The translations under genes were made by a program, and so were the position numbers. Under the pieces are notes generated by a model. That model was not told where the DNA came from and made no database searches. It saw nothing but the letters and a program-made list of their open reading frames with translations. 64,000 nucleotides of DNA, taken from positions 186,001 through 250,000 of the forward strand of contig NW_026577927.1 of the NCBI RefSeq assembly GCF_029407905.1. Reading direction: 5' to 3'. This stretch comes from Bubalus kerabau (lineage: Eukaryota > Chordata > Mammalia > Artiodactyla > Bovidae). Position 1 is the stretch's first letter. Every line of letters starts with the position of its first letter. Shown here piece by piece: positions 1 to 9,800 of this stretch.

Positions 1-981
1 TATTTTCCTCGTACCTTGTTCTCCTAATCTATGTTAAGGAAATGATATATTTGCCTGGAATACTGCCTTTCTTCAAGATTCATGTCAATCAGTTTTTGGC
101 CCAGGATGACTCACCTGCTGCCAATGTGACCTCAAGGCATGTCGTGGGGGAGGGGCCTGGTGCCATTCCCTGAGACAGTGCCTTTCTTTCCTTAGCTGAC
201 TGCTAGTGCCTGTAGAATATCTGGCTAGAGACCAGCAGGGCGCACACCCCGCCTCAAGTCTAAGTCAGCAGCTTTCTCTATCTCATTTATACTTTAATAA
301 CAATTGATGACACAAAAGCTCTGAGCGATCAAATCATATCAAATCTTCATTTCAGATTGAAGATGCATTCCATGGTATTGCCATCTTAAGTCTTTCCATT
401 GTTATGGAATATCTGTCCATGTATTCAGGATAGTTTTCAGCCAGGGTGTATAATTTCCAGTGTGCCAGTCTTGTCATCCTCGTTACATCCATGGCAAAGT
501 GTTGTATTCATGTTGACATTATTGAAAGGGAATTTTTTTTAATTCCTTTTCAGATTATTATCTGCTAATATATACAGAAAAAACTGTGTAATCTTTCGTT
601 TTTATCAGTTTGGACAGCTTGATAATTGTATTTAATTTCTTTCCTTTCTCATACTTTAAGATTTTCCGGGCACCGTACATGTACTATCTCACCCCTAATC
701 TCAGTCATGTGTTCAAAGAACTTCTGTCCTTTATTTGTTTACTTATTTTTTGCAACATTAAATTCGTTTTGACTATGCTGGGTCTCTGCTGCAAGATGGA
801 AGTTGCTAGGACCTCTGGACTGCAGTCTTCCATCTTTTATTGACCTCTTGTTGACCTCGGCAGAATCCTGGTTGGCGGGAGCTTGTTAGTTCCTCGTTCC
901 TTACCAGGACCTCCTGTGGTAAGTGTTTTTCTCTTCTCTGTTGCCTGGTAAGGGTGGATGGTCATTGGCATCCCAAAGCTA

Positions 982-1276
982 GCGAAAAGGCAATGGCACC
1001 CCACTCCAGTACTCTTGCGTGGAAAATCCCATGGATGGAGGAGCCTGGTAGGCTGCAGTCCATGGGGTGGTTAAGAGTCGGACACCACTGAGCGACTTCA
1101 CGTTCACTTTTCACTTTCATGCATGGGAGGAGGAAATGGCAACCCACTCCAGTGTTCTTGCCTAGAGAACCCCAGGGACTGCGGGGCCTCGTGGGCTGCC
1201 TTCTATGGGGTTGCACAGAGTCGGACACGACTGAAATGACTTAGCAGCAGCGGCGGTGGCAGCAGCAGCAGAAGCA
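982..1276 (+). mobile_element. Bov-A2 type SINE, copy 1
   Basis: Two related half-units, each with the diagnostic ruminant phrases for 'aaggcaatggcacccactcc' and 'ggaaatggcaacccactcc', followed by an AGTCGGACAC-type box, end in an AGC-rich tail at about 1246-1276. This dimeric layout with a CAG/AGC tail is that of the bovine Bov-A2 family, a non-autonomous element mobilised by BovB. The 3' target duplication remnant is at 1277-1288. The 5' duplication has been lost in a deletion of roughly 35 bp that is not present in copy 2, and the 5' end of the element itself is damaged (gcgaaaagg against gggagaagg). Confidence 0.88.
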
Positions 1277-1288
1277 GTGCATCGATAT
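1277..1288. repeat. Surviving 3' target-site duplication of the SINE, copy 1
   Basis: The sequence gtgcatcgatat directly follows the SINE tail. It differs by one base from the intact 12 bp duplication gtgcatagatat that flanks the SINE on both sides in copy 2. No 5' partner remains in copy 1. Confidence 0.75.
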
Positions 1289-1694
1289 CAAAAGGGCTGC
1301 AAACAGTCAGGAAGGATCACATATGTCACCGTGAAACACTACTTCTCCACTTAGCCAAAGCTAACCAAAGATTTCTGTTCTAGGTCAACCTAGAAGAGAT
1401 CGCTTAAGAGGTAAAGAAACTTAAACTCCATTAGCAAAGGCAGTTCGACATCTCAAGAAAACTTGTGCTAGGCACAGAACTCTTTTCTGGGGGTCCACTT
1501 TCCCTACAACCTCCTTATCCCATTCTGTACCCATTCCCTTGCTTCTCCCATCCTGAAACTGCCACCTGTAAGACAGAACTACTTCGTTTTCCTTCCTCAA
1601 GTGCCATTGCATTCCACATACTTTCTTGTAATAACAAGTCATACATTTCCCTTCAGCAACCAAGAACTGACTTTTATATTGGCATTGGCTATAG

Positions 1695-1745
1695 CCCGCC
1701 CCCCTCCCCCCACCCCCAAGAACAGAACAAAACAAAACAAAACAA
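1695..1745. repeat. Low-complexity C-rich and (AACAAA)n tract
   Basis: A run rich in C from about 1695 to 1718 is followed by AACAAAACAAAAC-type repeats to 1745. In copy 2 the AACAAA part is kept at 29175-29206 but the C-rich part is replaced by ordinary sequence, so this tract is unstable between copies. Confidence 0.8.
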
Positions 1746-1955
1746 TTGCTTTCTTACATTTAACATGTCAGGATGGTGCCAGACACTATTCATGGAGAGT
1801 CAAAAATCTCTTTTGTTTCTGTGTAAAAGGGAGGTCCTTTCAAGTCGTGAATGTTTCAGAACTTTCATTTATTTGGAAATGACCTAGCTATTCAATACAC
1901 TGTCGTCACAAGGATAGAAACTCGGGTAACCAAAACACCTGGAGAAACGTTTGTT

Positions 1956-2138
1956 AGTTCAGTTCAGTTCAGTTGCTCAGTCGTGTCTGACTCTTTGGGA
2001 CCCCGTGGCCTGCAGGACGCCAGGCTTCCGTGTCCGTCACCAGCTCCAGGGGCTTGCTCAAACTCATGTCCATCGAGTCAGTGATGCCATCCAACCATCT
2101 TATCCTCTGTCATCCCCTTCTCCTCTGCCTTCAATCAA
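1956..2138 (-). mobile_element. BovB LINE 3' end, truncated, copy 1
   Basis: Read on the minus strand, this ends in the GACTGAACTGAACTGAACT-type tail typical of the 3' terminus of BovB, the ruminant RTE-clade LINE. On the plus strand it starts with repeated ttcag units, then gctcagtcgtgtctgactc, and continues through the 'catgtccatcgagtcagtga' block. Only about 180 bp remain and no reverse transcriptase sequence is present, as for most 5'-truncated insertions. I see no clear target duplication. The related SINE tail sequence means a Bov-A family label is possible for part of it. Confidence 0.8.
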
Positions 2139-2989
2139 GACTATGAGAGGCAGATATTTTAGAGTATAATTATTGTAAAGAGTTTGTCTAAAAGCTCATA
2201 TCACATTTACATTTTTTACTTTTGTTGTTGTCGTTTCCAGGTAGTTTCTTGCTTACAAGCTTGTGACAGATATAACAATAGAGCAATTTTTACCTCAAAA
2301 GAAACCTAGGCACTATGAACATGTTGTGTTAGTGTTGTTGACTCTTAGACATGTCTATAATGGAGGAGCAAAACCAAAAATACTAGATATTTAATATTGA
2401 CTAGTTCCCAGTTCACGGGACTCTGACATTTATTTAGGTCAATGTTTTCTTGTATTTCCAGCAGTTTGATTTGGAAGGGCTGCCTTGTCTTGAGACCACT
2501 GAAATCAGAACACAGAACTTGAGCAATATTATCAAAAAACACAAGGCTCACACTGACACATACCTTAATCCAAACAGACAGACAAGACATCTTCCAGGTT
2601 TCCGCCTGAGATTTAAAATATTTCTTTGAGCCAGTCTTCTGGGGAGTGGGGGGATGGGGGTGGCAGTGAGGCAGGCTTGGGTAACAAGCTAATTGTTGGT
2701 CATTGCATATGCAAAGAACCAGCTTTCCGGGTTCCAAGGAAAAAAGTTTCCTTGGTAACCAACTTTGTCTGGTTCTATAGAATATCATGGCCCTCCTAGG
2801 TCAGGTCATCTTGCCTTTCTGTAGTCCTCGTTTTATCCCTAAATCATAGACAGCTTGGATTGTCTCTGTGGTGTGTATGTATTGTCGTCATGTTTGACCT
2901 GGCGGCAGCAGCGAGGTCCGAGAGCCTCTCCTGGAACCGGGCGTGGGGACGGGGCTCACCGAGAGCCACTGGTGAAGGTGGGCAGCGCC

Positions 2990-3374
2990 CCTGGAGCGCG
3001 GCAGGGGCGGGGCGAACCCGGGCGGCGCAGGGCGGGTGTCGGCTCCTGGCGGGGGTGGGGGAGGGCTTCCCAGTTGTGCTCTCGGAGATGGCCACTGCGG
3101 CTGGAAACGCGCCGGGAGCGCACCCAGGGCGGGGTAAACCTGGGCTGCACAGGTCGAGATTCCGCTCGCTGTGGGTGGGTGGTCGGTCCCTGTTGTGTTC
3201 CCGGGGGTCGCCAATGTGGCTGGGAACCCGCTGGGAGCCCAGCAGGGCCGGCGCGAAACCTGGCGGCGTGGGGCGGGGTGGGGGTCCGTTCGCAGCAGGG
3301 GTCGGCTCCTGGCGGGGGTGGGGGAGGGCTTTTCAGATGTGCTGTTGGGGGTCGCCATTGCGGCTGGGAATGCC
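2990..3374 (+). repeat. Minisatellite: three 119-144 bp units
   Basis: The units start at 2990, 3112 and 3231 and are 122, 119 and 144 bp long. Shared features are a gagcgc/gagccc start, a caggg(c)cgggg box, gtcggctcctgg or gtcggtccct in the middle and a final gcggctggaa. The third unit is longest and carries an additional gtccgttcgcag stretch. The equivalent arrays are 30464-30848 and 25987-26346. Confidence 0.8.
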
Positions 3375-3440
3375 CATTTCGTGAACTCCTGGATCCCCAA
3401 GGATCGGCATCCATTGGCCACAGCGGAGGGGTGCGGAACA

Positions 3441-3449
3441 CAGGTAAGG
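3441..3449 (+). promoter_or_regulatory. Consensus 5' splice donor (candidate) in VNTR-A copy 1
   Basis: CAG|GTAAGG is a near-perfect match to the U1-binding donor consensus. It lies about 70 bp after the CpG-rich minisatellite. The same donor is intact in VNTR-B (exon end at 26415) and VNTR-A copy 2 (exon end at 30917). Conservation in three copies is seen directly; use as a splice site is inference. Confidence 0.35.
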
Positions 3450-3868
3450 GAACAGGGACTGCCTGGAGCAGGAAACCATGTATTCCGCCCTGTGTTGGCA
3501 CAGTCTCAGAGCTCCCCAACCTGGCGGTCGCAGAAAGGCCTCGTCTTTGGGGTCAAGGCCTTTACCGCTCCACCCCTCTGCTGAAAAACCTCAGAGTCTG
3601 CGCGGTTTTCCCAAGCAGCCTAGTGTCCGCTGGAAGTCCAAGGGACAGAACCCTGAATTCTGGCTGGCTGGCCCAGCCCTGCTTCTGGCACTTTGTAGGC
3701 CAGCGGGCCCTGGAGCACCTGCTAGGATGGGAAAGGTAAGGTACGCAAATTGCACCCTGGTGGCCGCCCAGGCAGCAAAGAAGTGGGGAGGGCACCTTAC
3801 TGCTCTTTAATGGCAGACAGAATCTGTGGATGTCCTGCTGCCTGGGCCTTTTCATGTGGACCTTGTGC

Positions 3869-3874
3869 AATAAA
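3869..3874 (+). terminator. Poly(A) signal AATAAA at the end of VNTR-A copy 1
   Basis: AATAAA lies eight bases before the abrupt start of satellite I. The GT-rich downstream element present after the equivalent signal in VNTR-B is missing here because satellite replaces it, so function is doubtful. Confidence 0.4.
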
Positions 3875-6800
3875 AGTTTACCGGTGACCTTAGGGAACTT
3901 CCCAGTGTGCTTCTGACAGATGAGGGATGCTGTGGAGTTGGCGGGGCCTCTCAGGACTCCGCTGGGTTTGGCGCAATGGAAGAGGGCCTCATCTCCAGGG
4001 AAGGCAGGAACCTCAGGCTTCCTCTCCGTTTCGGACTCCGACAGCAGGGTCCATGCAGAGTTGGGACAGGAGAGTCAGGAATCATCTTGTCTGAGGAAGG
4101 GAACTCCGCTTGCCTCTCGAGGTGCTCAGGGGGTCTCAGGCCCCTTGTTGAGCTGTGTGTGGAACCTGCGGGTGTTTCCGGACGATGCACGACAGTGACA
4201 GTGCCCCTTCGTGTTGTGCCTTCACCCACTGGCTTGCCTTCGAAGAGGTGTCCGGGCCTCGGGTTGTTTTCAAGAGCGGACAGGGAAATCGGGGTCTTTC
4301 GGCATGTGGGACCACCCACGGGGCTAGTCTCAAATTTCCTAGTGAGGCCGGCTTCATCCTGAGGTGTGCCGGGAAGGCCGAGGACCCTTCCTGACAACTC
4401 AGGGGGATCGACTCTCCTGTCGCCATCAGGAGGGGAGAAGGGGCTCAGATGAAGTGGGGACGGAACCCTCGGTGTTACCCTCGAGGGAAACCGGCGTGTG
4501 AGGGACTTTTGGGGGATGCATGAAAGGAGTCAGGTACCGTTTCGCAGTTCAGGACAGAACCTAGGACTTCCCTTGAGACGCCGTAGCGGGCAAGGGCCTC
4601 ATCTTGCGAAGACGTTGGAACCATGTGGATTTTCTCGAGTTGCGGCGGGATTCTAGAGTTACGACGGGGATTTCAGGCTTCCTCTTGTATTGGCCTGGGA
4701 AGCCTAATCTTCCATTTGAGTTGCGAGGGAAAGCTGGGGCTTGCACTCGAGTCACTGCAGGGCCAAAGAGACCTCATCTAGGTCTGTGTCCGGGACTTAA
4801 GGTTCCTCTCAAGGGAAGACAGGGATCTCGGGCTGGCGTTCCAGACTCCCCCGGGGAGTCAGGCCTCGTCTCGAGGGCAAGCAAAGGATGCCGCTCTCCT
4901 CTCAAGTCGCGACGCAGATCTCTTGGAGCCCACTGAGTGGCCTCAAGGGAGTCAGGCCTCCTCTTCAGTTTGGAGAGAGGACTCGGGATTGCCCTCTGGG
5001 TAAGGCAGGAAAAGAAGGCTCTCACCTCGCGAGGACGGGGGCTTCTCAGGGGTTTCCTCGAGCTGCGGCGCCCGTGGGGGTTTTCTCACGAGGCAAGACG
5101 AAGATCTCAGGGAGCCTCTCGTGCGGTGCCAGGGAAGTCAGGTCTCCGTGCCCGTGGCGAGGGGGAGCGCATCATGGCTCTCGAGTCATGGGAGAGGACT
5201 AGGGCCTCCAGAGGCATTGAAGAAGGACACCTGAGGTCTTTCTGGGGTTGGGGCGGGAAAGCCTCGTTTCCCTCGACTTCTGCCGGGGACCTTAGGGAAC
5301 TTCCCATGGTGCCCCTGATAGGTAAGTGATCCTGTTGAGTTGGCTGGGACTTTCGGGACTCCGCTGGGCTTGTCGCAAAGGAAGAGGGCCTCACCTCGAG
5401 GGGAGGCAGGAACCTTAGGCTTCCTCTCCTTTTCGAACTCCGACCACAGGGTCCCTGCAGAGTTGGGACAGGAGAGTCAGGCCTCGTCTTGTCTGAGGAA
5501 GGGAACTCCGCTTGCCTCTCGAATTGCTCAGGGTGTCTCAGGCACCTCGTAGAGCTGTGTGTGGAAACCGCGGGGTATCCCGGACGATGCACGGGGGTGT
5601 CAGTGCCCCTTCGAGTGGTACCTTCACCCACAGGGTTGCCTTCGAAGAGGTGTCCGGGCATCGGGTTCTTATCCAGAGCGGACTGGGAAATCGGGGTCGT
5701 TCGGCATGTGGAACCACCCATGGGGCTCGTCTCGAATTTCCTCGGGAGGCCGGCCTCATCCTGAGGTGTGCCGGGAAAGCCAGGAACCCCTTCCAGACCA
5801 CGCAGGGGAATCGACACTCCTATCGCGATCAGGAGGGGAGAAGGGGCTCAGATGAAACGGTGATGGGACCTTCGGTGTTCCCCTCGAGGGAACCCGGTGT
5901 GTCGGGGAGCTTTGGGGGTCGCATGAAAGCTGTCAGGGACCCTTTCGCCTTTCAGGGCGGAACAGGGGACTTCCCTTGAGTCGCCGTCGCGGGCAAGGGC
6001 CTCATCTTGCCAAGAAGTGGGAACCACGTGGTTTGTCTCGAGTTGCGGCGGGATTCTCGAGTTACGACGGGGATCTCAGCCTTCCCCTTGGGTTGGCCCT
6101 GGGAAGCCCAATCTTCCCCTCGGGTTGCGAGGGAAAGCTGGGGGCTGCGCTCGAGTCACTGCAGGGCCGAAGAGACCTCACCTAGGCGTGTGTCCGGGAC
6201 CTAATATTCCTCTCCAGGGAAGGCAGGGATCTCGGGGTTGCATTCCAGGCTCCCCCGGGGAGTCAGGCCTCGTCTGGAGGGGAAGCCATGGACTCCGCTC
6301 TCCTCTCGAGTCGCGACGCGGGTCTCTTGGAGCCCCCTGAGCGGCCTCAAGGGAGTCCAGCCTCCTCTTCCGTTTTGAGAGAGGACCCGGGATTGCTCTC
6401 CAGGCCATGCAGGAAAAGAAGGCCCTGAGGTCGCGAGGACGGGGGCGTCTCAGGGGTTTCCTCGAGCTGCGGCGCCCGTGGGGGTTTTCTCCCGAGGCAC
6501 GACGAGGATCTCAGGGAGCCCCTCGTGCGGCGCCAGGGAAGTCAGGTCTCCATGCGCGTGGCGAGGGGCAGCGCGTCATGGCTCTCGAGTCACGGGAGGG
6601 GACTAGGGCCTCGAGACGCGTTGAAGAAAGACTCTCGAGGTCTTTGTCGGGGGGCGGCGGGAAACCCTCGTTTCCCTCGCCTTCTGCCGGGGACCTTAGG
6701 GAACTTCCCAGGGTGCCTCTGAGAGGCGAGGGATCCTGTGGAGGTGGCGGGGCCCCTCGGGACTCCGCTGGGTCTGGCGCAACGGAAGAGGGCCTCACCT

Positions 6801-9800
6801 CGAGGGCAGGCAGGAACCTCAGGCTTCCTCTCCGTTTCGGACTCCGACCACAGGGTCCCTGCAGAGTTGGGACAGGAGAGTCAGGCCTCGTGTTGTCTGA
6901 GGAAGGGAACCCTGCTGGCCTCACGAGTTGCTCAGGGGGTCTCAGGCCCCTCGTCGAGCTGTGTGTGGAACCCGCATGTCTTTGCGGACGATGCACGGGG
7001 GTGGCAGTGCCCCTTCGTGTTGTGCCTTCACCCACAGGGTTACCTTCGAAGAGGGGTCCGGGCCTCGGGTCCTTCTCAAGAGTGGACCGGGGAATCGGGG
7101 GCGTTCAGCATGTGGACCCACACACGTGGCTGGCCTAGAATTTCCTCGTGAGACCTGCCTCATCCTGAGGTGCGCCGGGAAGGCCGGGAACCCCTGCCAG
7201 ACCACGCAGGGGAATCGCCTCTCCTGTCGCGATCAGGAGGGGAGAAGGGGCTCAGAGGAAGCGGTGCCGGGACCCTCGGTGTTCCCCTCGGGGGAACCCG
7301 GCATGTCGGGGGACTTTTGGGGGTCGCAGGAAGGCTGTCAGGGACCGTTTCGCCCTTCAGGGCGGAACAGGGGACTTCCCTTGAGACGCCGTCGCGGGCA
7401 AGGGCCTCATCTTGCCAAGAGGTGGGAACCACGTGGTTTTTCTCGAGTTGCGGCGAGATTCTCGAGTTACGACGGGGATCTCAGCCTTCCCCTGGGTTGG
7501 CCGTGGGAAGCCCAATCTTCCCCTCGGGTTGCGAGGGAAAGCTGGGGGTTGCGCTCGAGTCACTGCAGGGCCGAAGAGACCTCACCTAGGCGTGTGTCCG
7601 GGACCTAATATTCCTCTCCTGGGAAGGCACGGATCTCGGGGTTGCATTGCAGGCTCCGCCGGGGAGTCAGGCCTCGTCTCGAGGAGAAGCCAAGGACTCC
7701 GCTCTCCTCTCGAGTCGCGACGCGGGTCTCTTGGAGCCGCTTGAGCGGCCTCAAGGGAGTCCAGCCTCCTCTTCCGTTTGGAGAGAGGACCCGGGATTGC
7801 TCTCCAGGCCATGCAGGAAAAGAAGGCCCTCAGCTCGCGAGGACGGGGGCGTCTCAGGGGTTTCCTCGAGCTGCGGCGCCCGTGGGGGTTTTCTCCCGAG
7901 GCACGACGAGGATCTCAGGGAGCCTCTCGTTCGGCGCCAGGGAAGTCAGGTCTCCATGCGCGTGGCGAGGGAGAGCGCGTCATGGCTCTCGAGTCACGGG
8001 AGGGGACTAGGGCCTCGAGACGCGTTGAAGAAGGACTCTCGAGGTCTTTCTCGGGGGGCGGCGGGAAACCCTCGTTTCCCTCGCCTTCTGCCGGGGACCT
8101 TACGGAACTTCCCAAGGTGCCTCTGAGAGGCGAGGGATCCTGTGGAGGTGGCGGGGCCCCTCGGGACTCCGCTGGGTCTGGCGCAACGGAAGAGGGCCTC
8201 ACCTCGAGGGGAGGCAGGAACCTCAGGCTTCCTCTCCGTTTCGGACTCCGACCGCAGGGTCCCTGCAGAGTTGGGACAGGAGAGTCAGGCCTCGTCTTGT
8301 CTGAGGAAGGGAACCCCGCTGGCCTCTCGAGTTGCTCAGGGGGTCTCAGGCCCCTCGTCGAGCTGTGTGTGGAACCCGCGGGTCTTTGCGGACGATGCAC
8401 GGGGGTAGCAGTGCCCCTTCGTGTTGTGCCTTCACCCACAGGGTTGCCTTCGAAGAGGGGTCCGGGCCTCGGGTCCTTCTCAAGAGCGGACCGGGGAAGC
8501 GGGGGCGTTCGGCATGTGGCCCCACCCACGTGGCTCGTCTCGAATTTCCTCGTGAGACCGGCCTCATCCTGAGGTGCGCCGGGAAGGCCGGGAACTCCTT
8601 CCAGACCACGCAGGGGAATCGCCTCTCCTGTCGCGATCAGGAGGGGAGAAGGGGCTCAGAGGAAGCGGTGCCGGGACCCTCGGTGTTCCCCTCGAGGGAA
8701 CCCGGCGTGTCGGGGGACTTTTGGGGGTCGCAGAAAGGCTGTCAGGGACCGTTTCGCCCTTCAGGGCGGAACAGGGGACTTCCTTTGAGACGCCGTGGTG
8801 GGCAAGGACCTCATCTTGCTAAGAGGCAGGAACCGCGTGGTTTTTCTCGAGTTGCGGCGGCATTCTCGTGTTACGACGGGGGATTACAGGCTTCCTCTTG
8901 TGTCGGCCCTGGGTAGCCCAATCTTCTATTCTAGTGGCGAGGGAAAGCTGGGGGGTGCGCTCGAGTCACTGCAGGGCCAAAGAGACCTCATCTAGGCGTG
9001 TGTCCAGGACCTAATGCTCCTCTCCAGGGAAGACAAGGATCTCGGGTTTGCATCCCATGCTCCCCCGGGGAGTCAGGCCTCGCCTCGAGGGGAAGCAAAG
9101 GACTCCGCTCTCCTCCCGAGTCGCGACGCGCATATCTTGGTGCCCCCTGAGTGGCCTCAAGGGAGTCCAGCCTCCTCTTCACTTTTGAGAGAGGACTCGT
9201 GATTACTCTCCAGGCCAGGCAGGAAAAGAAGGCCCTCACCTCGCGAGGACGGGGGCATCTCAGGTGTTTCCTCGAGCTGCGGCACCCGTGGGGGTTTTCT
9301 CCCGAGGCACGACGAGGATCTCAGGGAGCCTCTCGTGCGGCGCCAGGGAAGTCATGTCTCCATGCACGTGGCGAGAAGGAGCGCGTCATTGTTCTCGAGT
9401 CATGGGAGGGGACTAGGGCCTCAAGACGCTTTGAAGAAGGACTCTCGATGTCTTTCTCGGGTTGCAGCGGGAAACCTTCCTTTCCCCCGACTTCTGCCGG
9501 GGACCTTACGGAACTTCCCAGGGTGCCTCTGAGAGGTGAGGGACGCTGTGGATTTGGCAGGGCCTCTCAGGACTCCACTGGGTTTGTCACAATGGAAGAG
9601 GGCCTCATCTCGAGTGGAGGCAGGAACCTCAGGCTTCCTCTCCAATTCTGACTCTGATCGTAGTGTCCCTGCAGAGTTGGGACAGGAGAGTCAGGCTATG
9701 TCTTTTCTGAGGAATGGAACTCCGCTTGCCTCTCGAGTTGTTCTTGGGGTTTCAGTCCCCTTGTCAAACTGTGTGTGGAATCTGCAGGTTTTTCCAGACG

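Larger units (their letters stand above)
1..2838. other. U segment, copy 1: AT-rich low-copy DNA without recognised gene
   Basis: This AT-rich stretch precedes the GC-rich minisatellite block. Apart from the SINE at 982-1276, a C-rich and AACAAA-type tract at 1695-1745 and the BovB fragment at 1956-2138, I recognise nothing in it. At 1-981 there are only short open frames, and 2140-2838 holds no repeat I can name. The 147-codon minus-strand frame at 2345-2788 is open in both copies but does not behave as coding sequence (see rejected items). Copy 2 is at 27405-30312; small indels separate them, such as a C-rich block present near 27650 and shorter near 250. Confidence 0.7.
2839..3880 (+). repeat. 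VNTR-A, copy 1: GC-rich minisatellite block ending at a poly(A) signal
   Basis: Composition changes sharply to GC- and CpG-rich at about 2890. Three diverged tandem units follow (2990-3111, 3112-3230, 3231-3374), each with a G-rich core, a gctcccggggtcgcc-like box and an 'actgcggctgggaa'-like end. Next comes ~500 bp of non-repeated sequence with a consensus splice donor (cag|gtaag at 3441-3448) and AATAAA at 3869-3874. The block stops at aaagttt and satellite I begins within one or two bases. The combination of CpG-rich minisatellite and terminal AATAAA resembles a retroelement end or a CpG-island exon plus terminal exon. I do not recognise the family. The open frame 2855-3739 is not convincing as a gene. 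Confidence 0.75.

Noticed and set aside
356..433. Possible short terminal exon after a pyrimidine-rich 'cttcatttcag' acceptor, 25 codons to a stop, repeated at 27774-27851
   Set aside because: Only 78 bp, no matching upstream exon, no recognised protein. The two copies differ by two bases, one synonymous and one Val/Ile, which is not informative.
2345..2788. Minus-strand 147-codon open frame, kept at the same length in copy 2 (29819-30262)
   Set aside because: I count seven substitutions between the copies, of which six change the amino acid. That is what neutral, non-coding DNA would give. No recognisable domain, and no splice or start context supports it.
2855..3739. 294-codon frame across VNTR-A (318 codons in copy 2)
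   Set aside because: It runs through minisatellite units rich in Gly, Arg and Pro, several frames on both strands are equally open, and the C-terminal end differs between copies. Open length follows from GC content.
3881..3900. Telomere-like TTAGGG in the repeated 'ccttagggaactt' block
   Set aside because: A single TTAGGG per 1.4 kb monomer with no tandem TTAGGG repeats. It is part of the satellite sequence.
5300..9500. Zinc-finger or collagen-like coding repeats suggested by periodic Gly/Arg/Ser-rich translations
   Set aside because: No C2H2 spacing or Gly-X-Y periodicity exists. The period is the ~31 bp satellite substructure, which is not a multiple of three.
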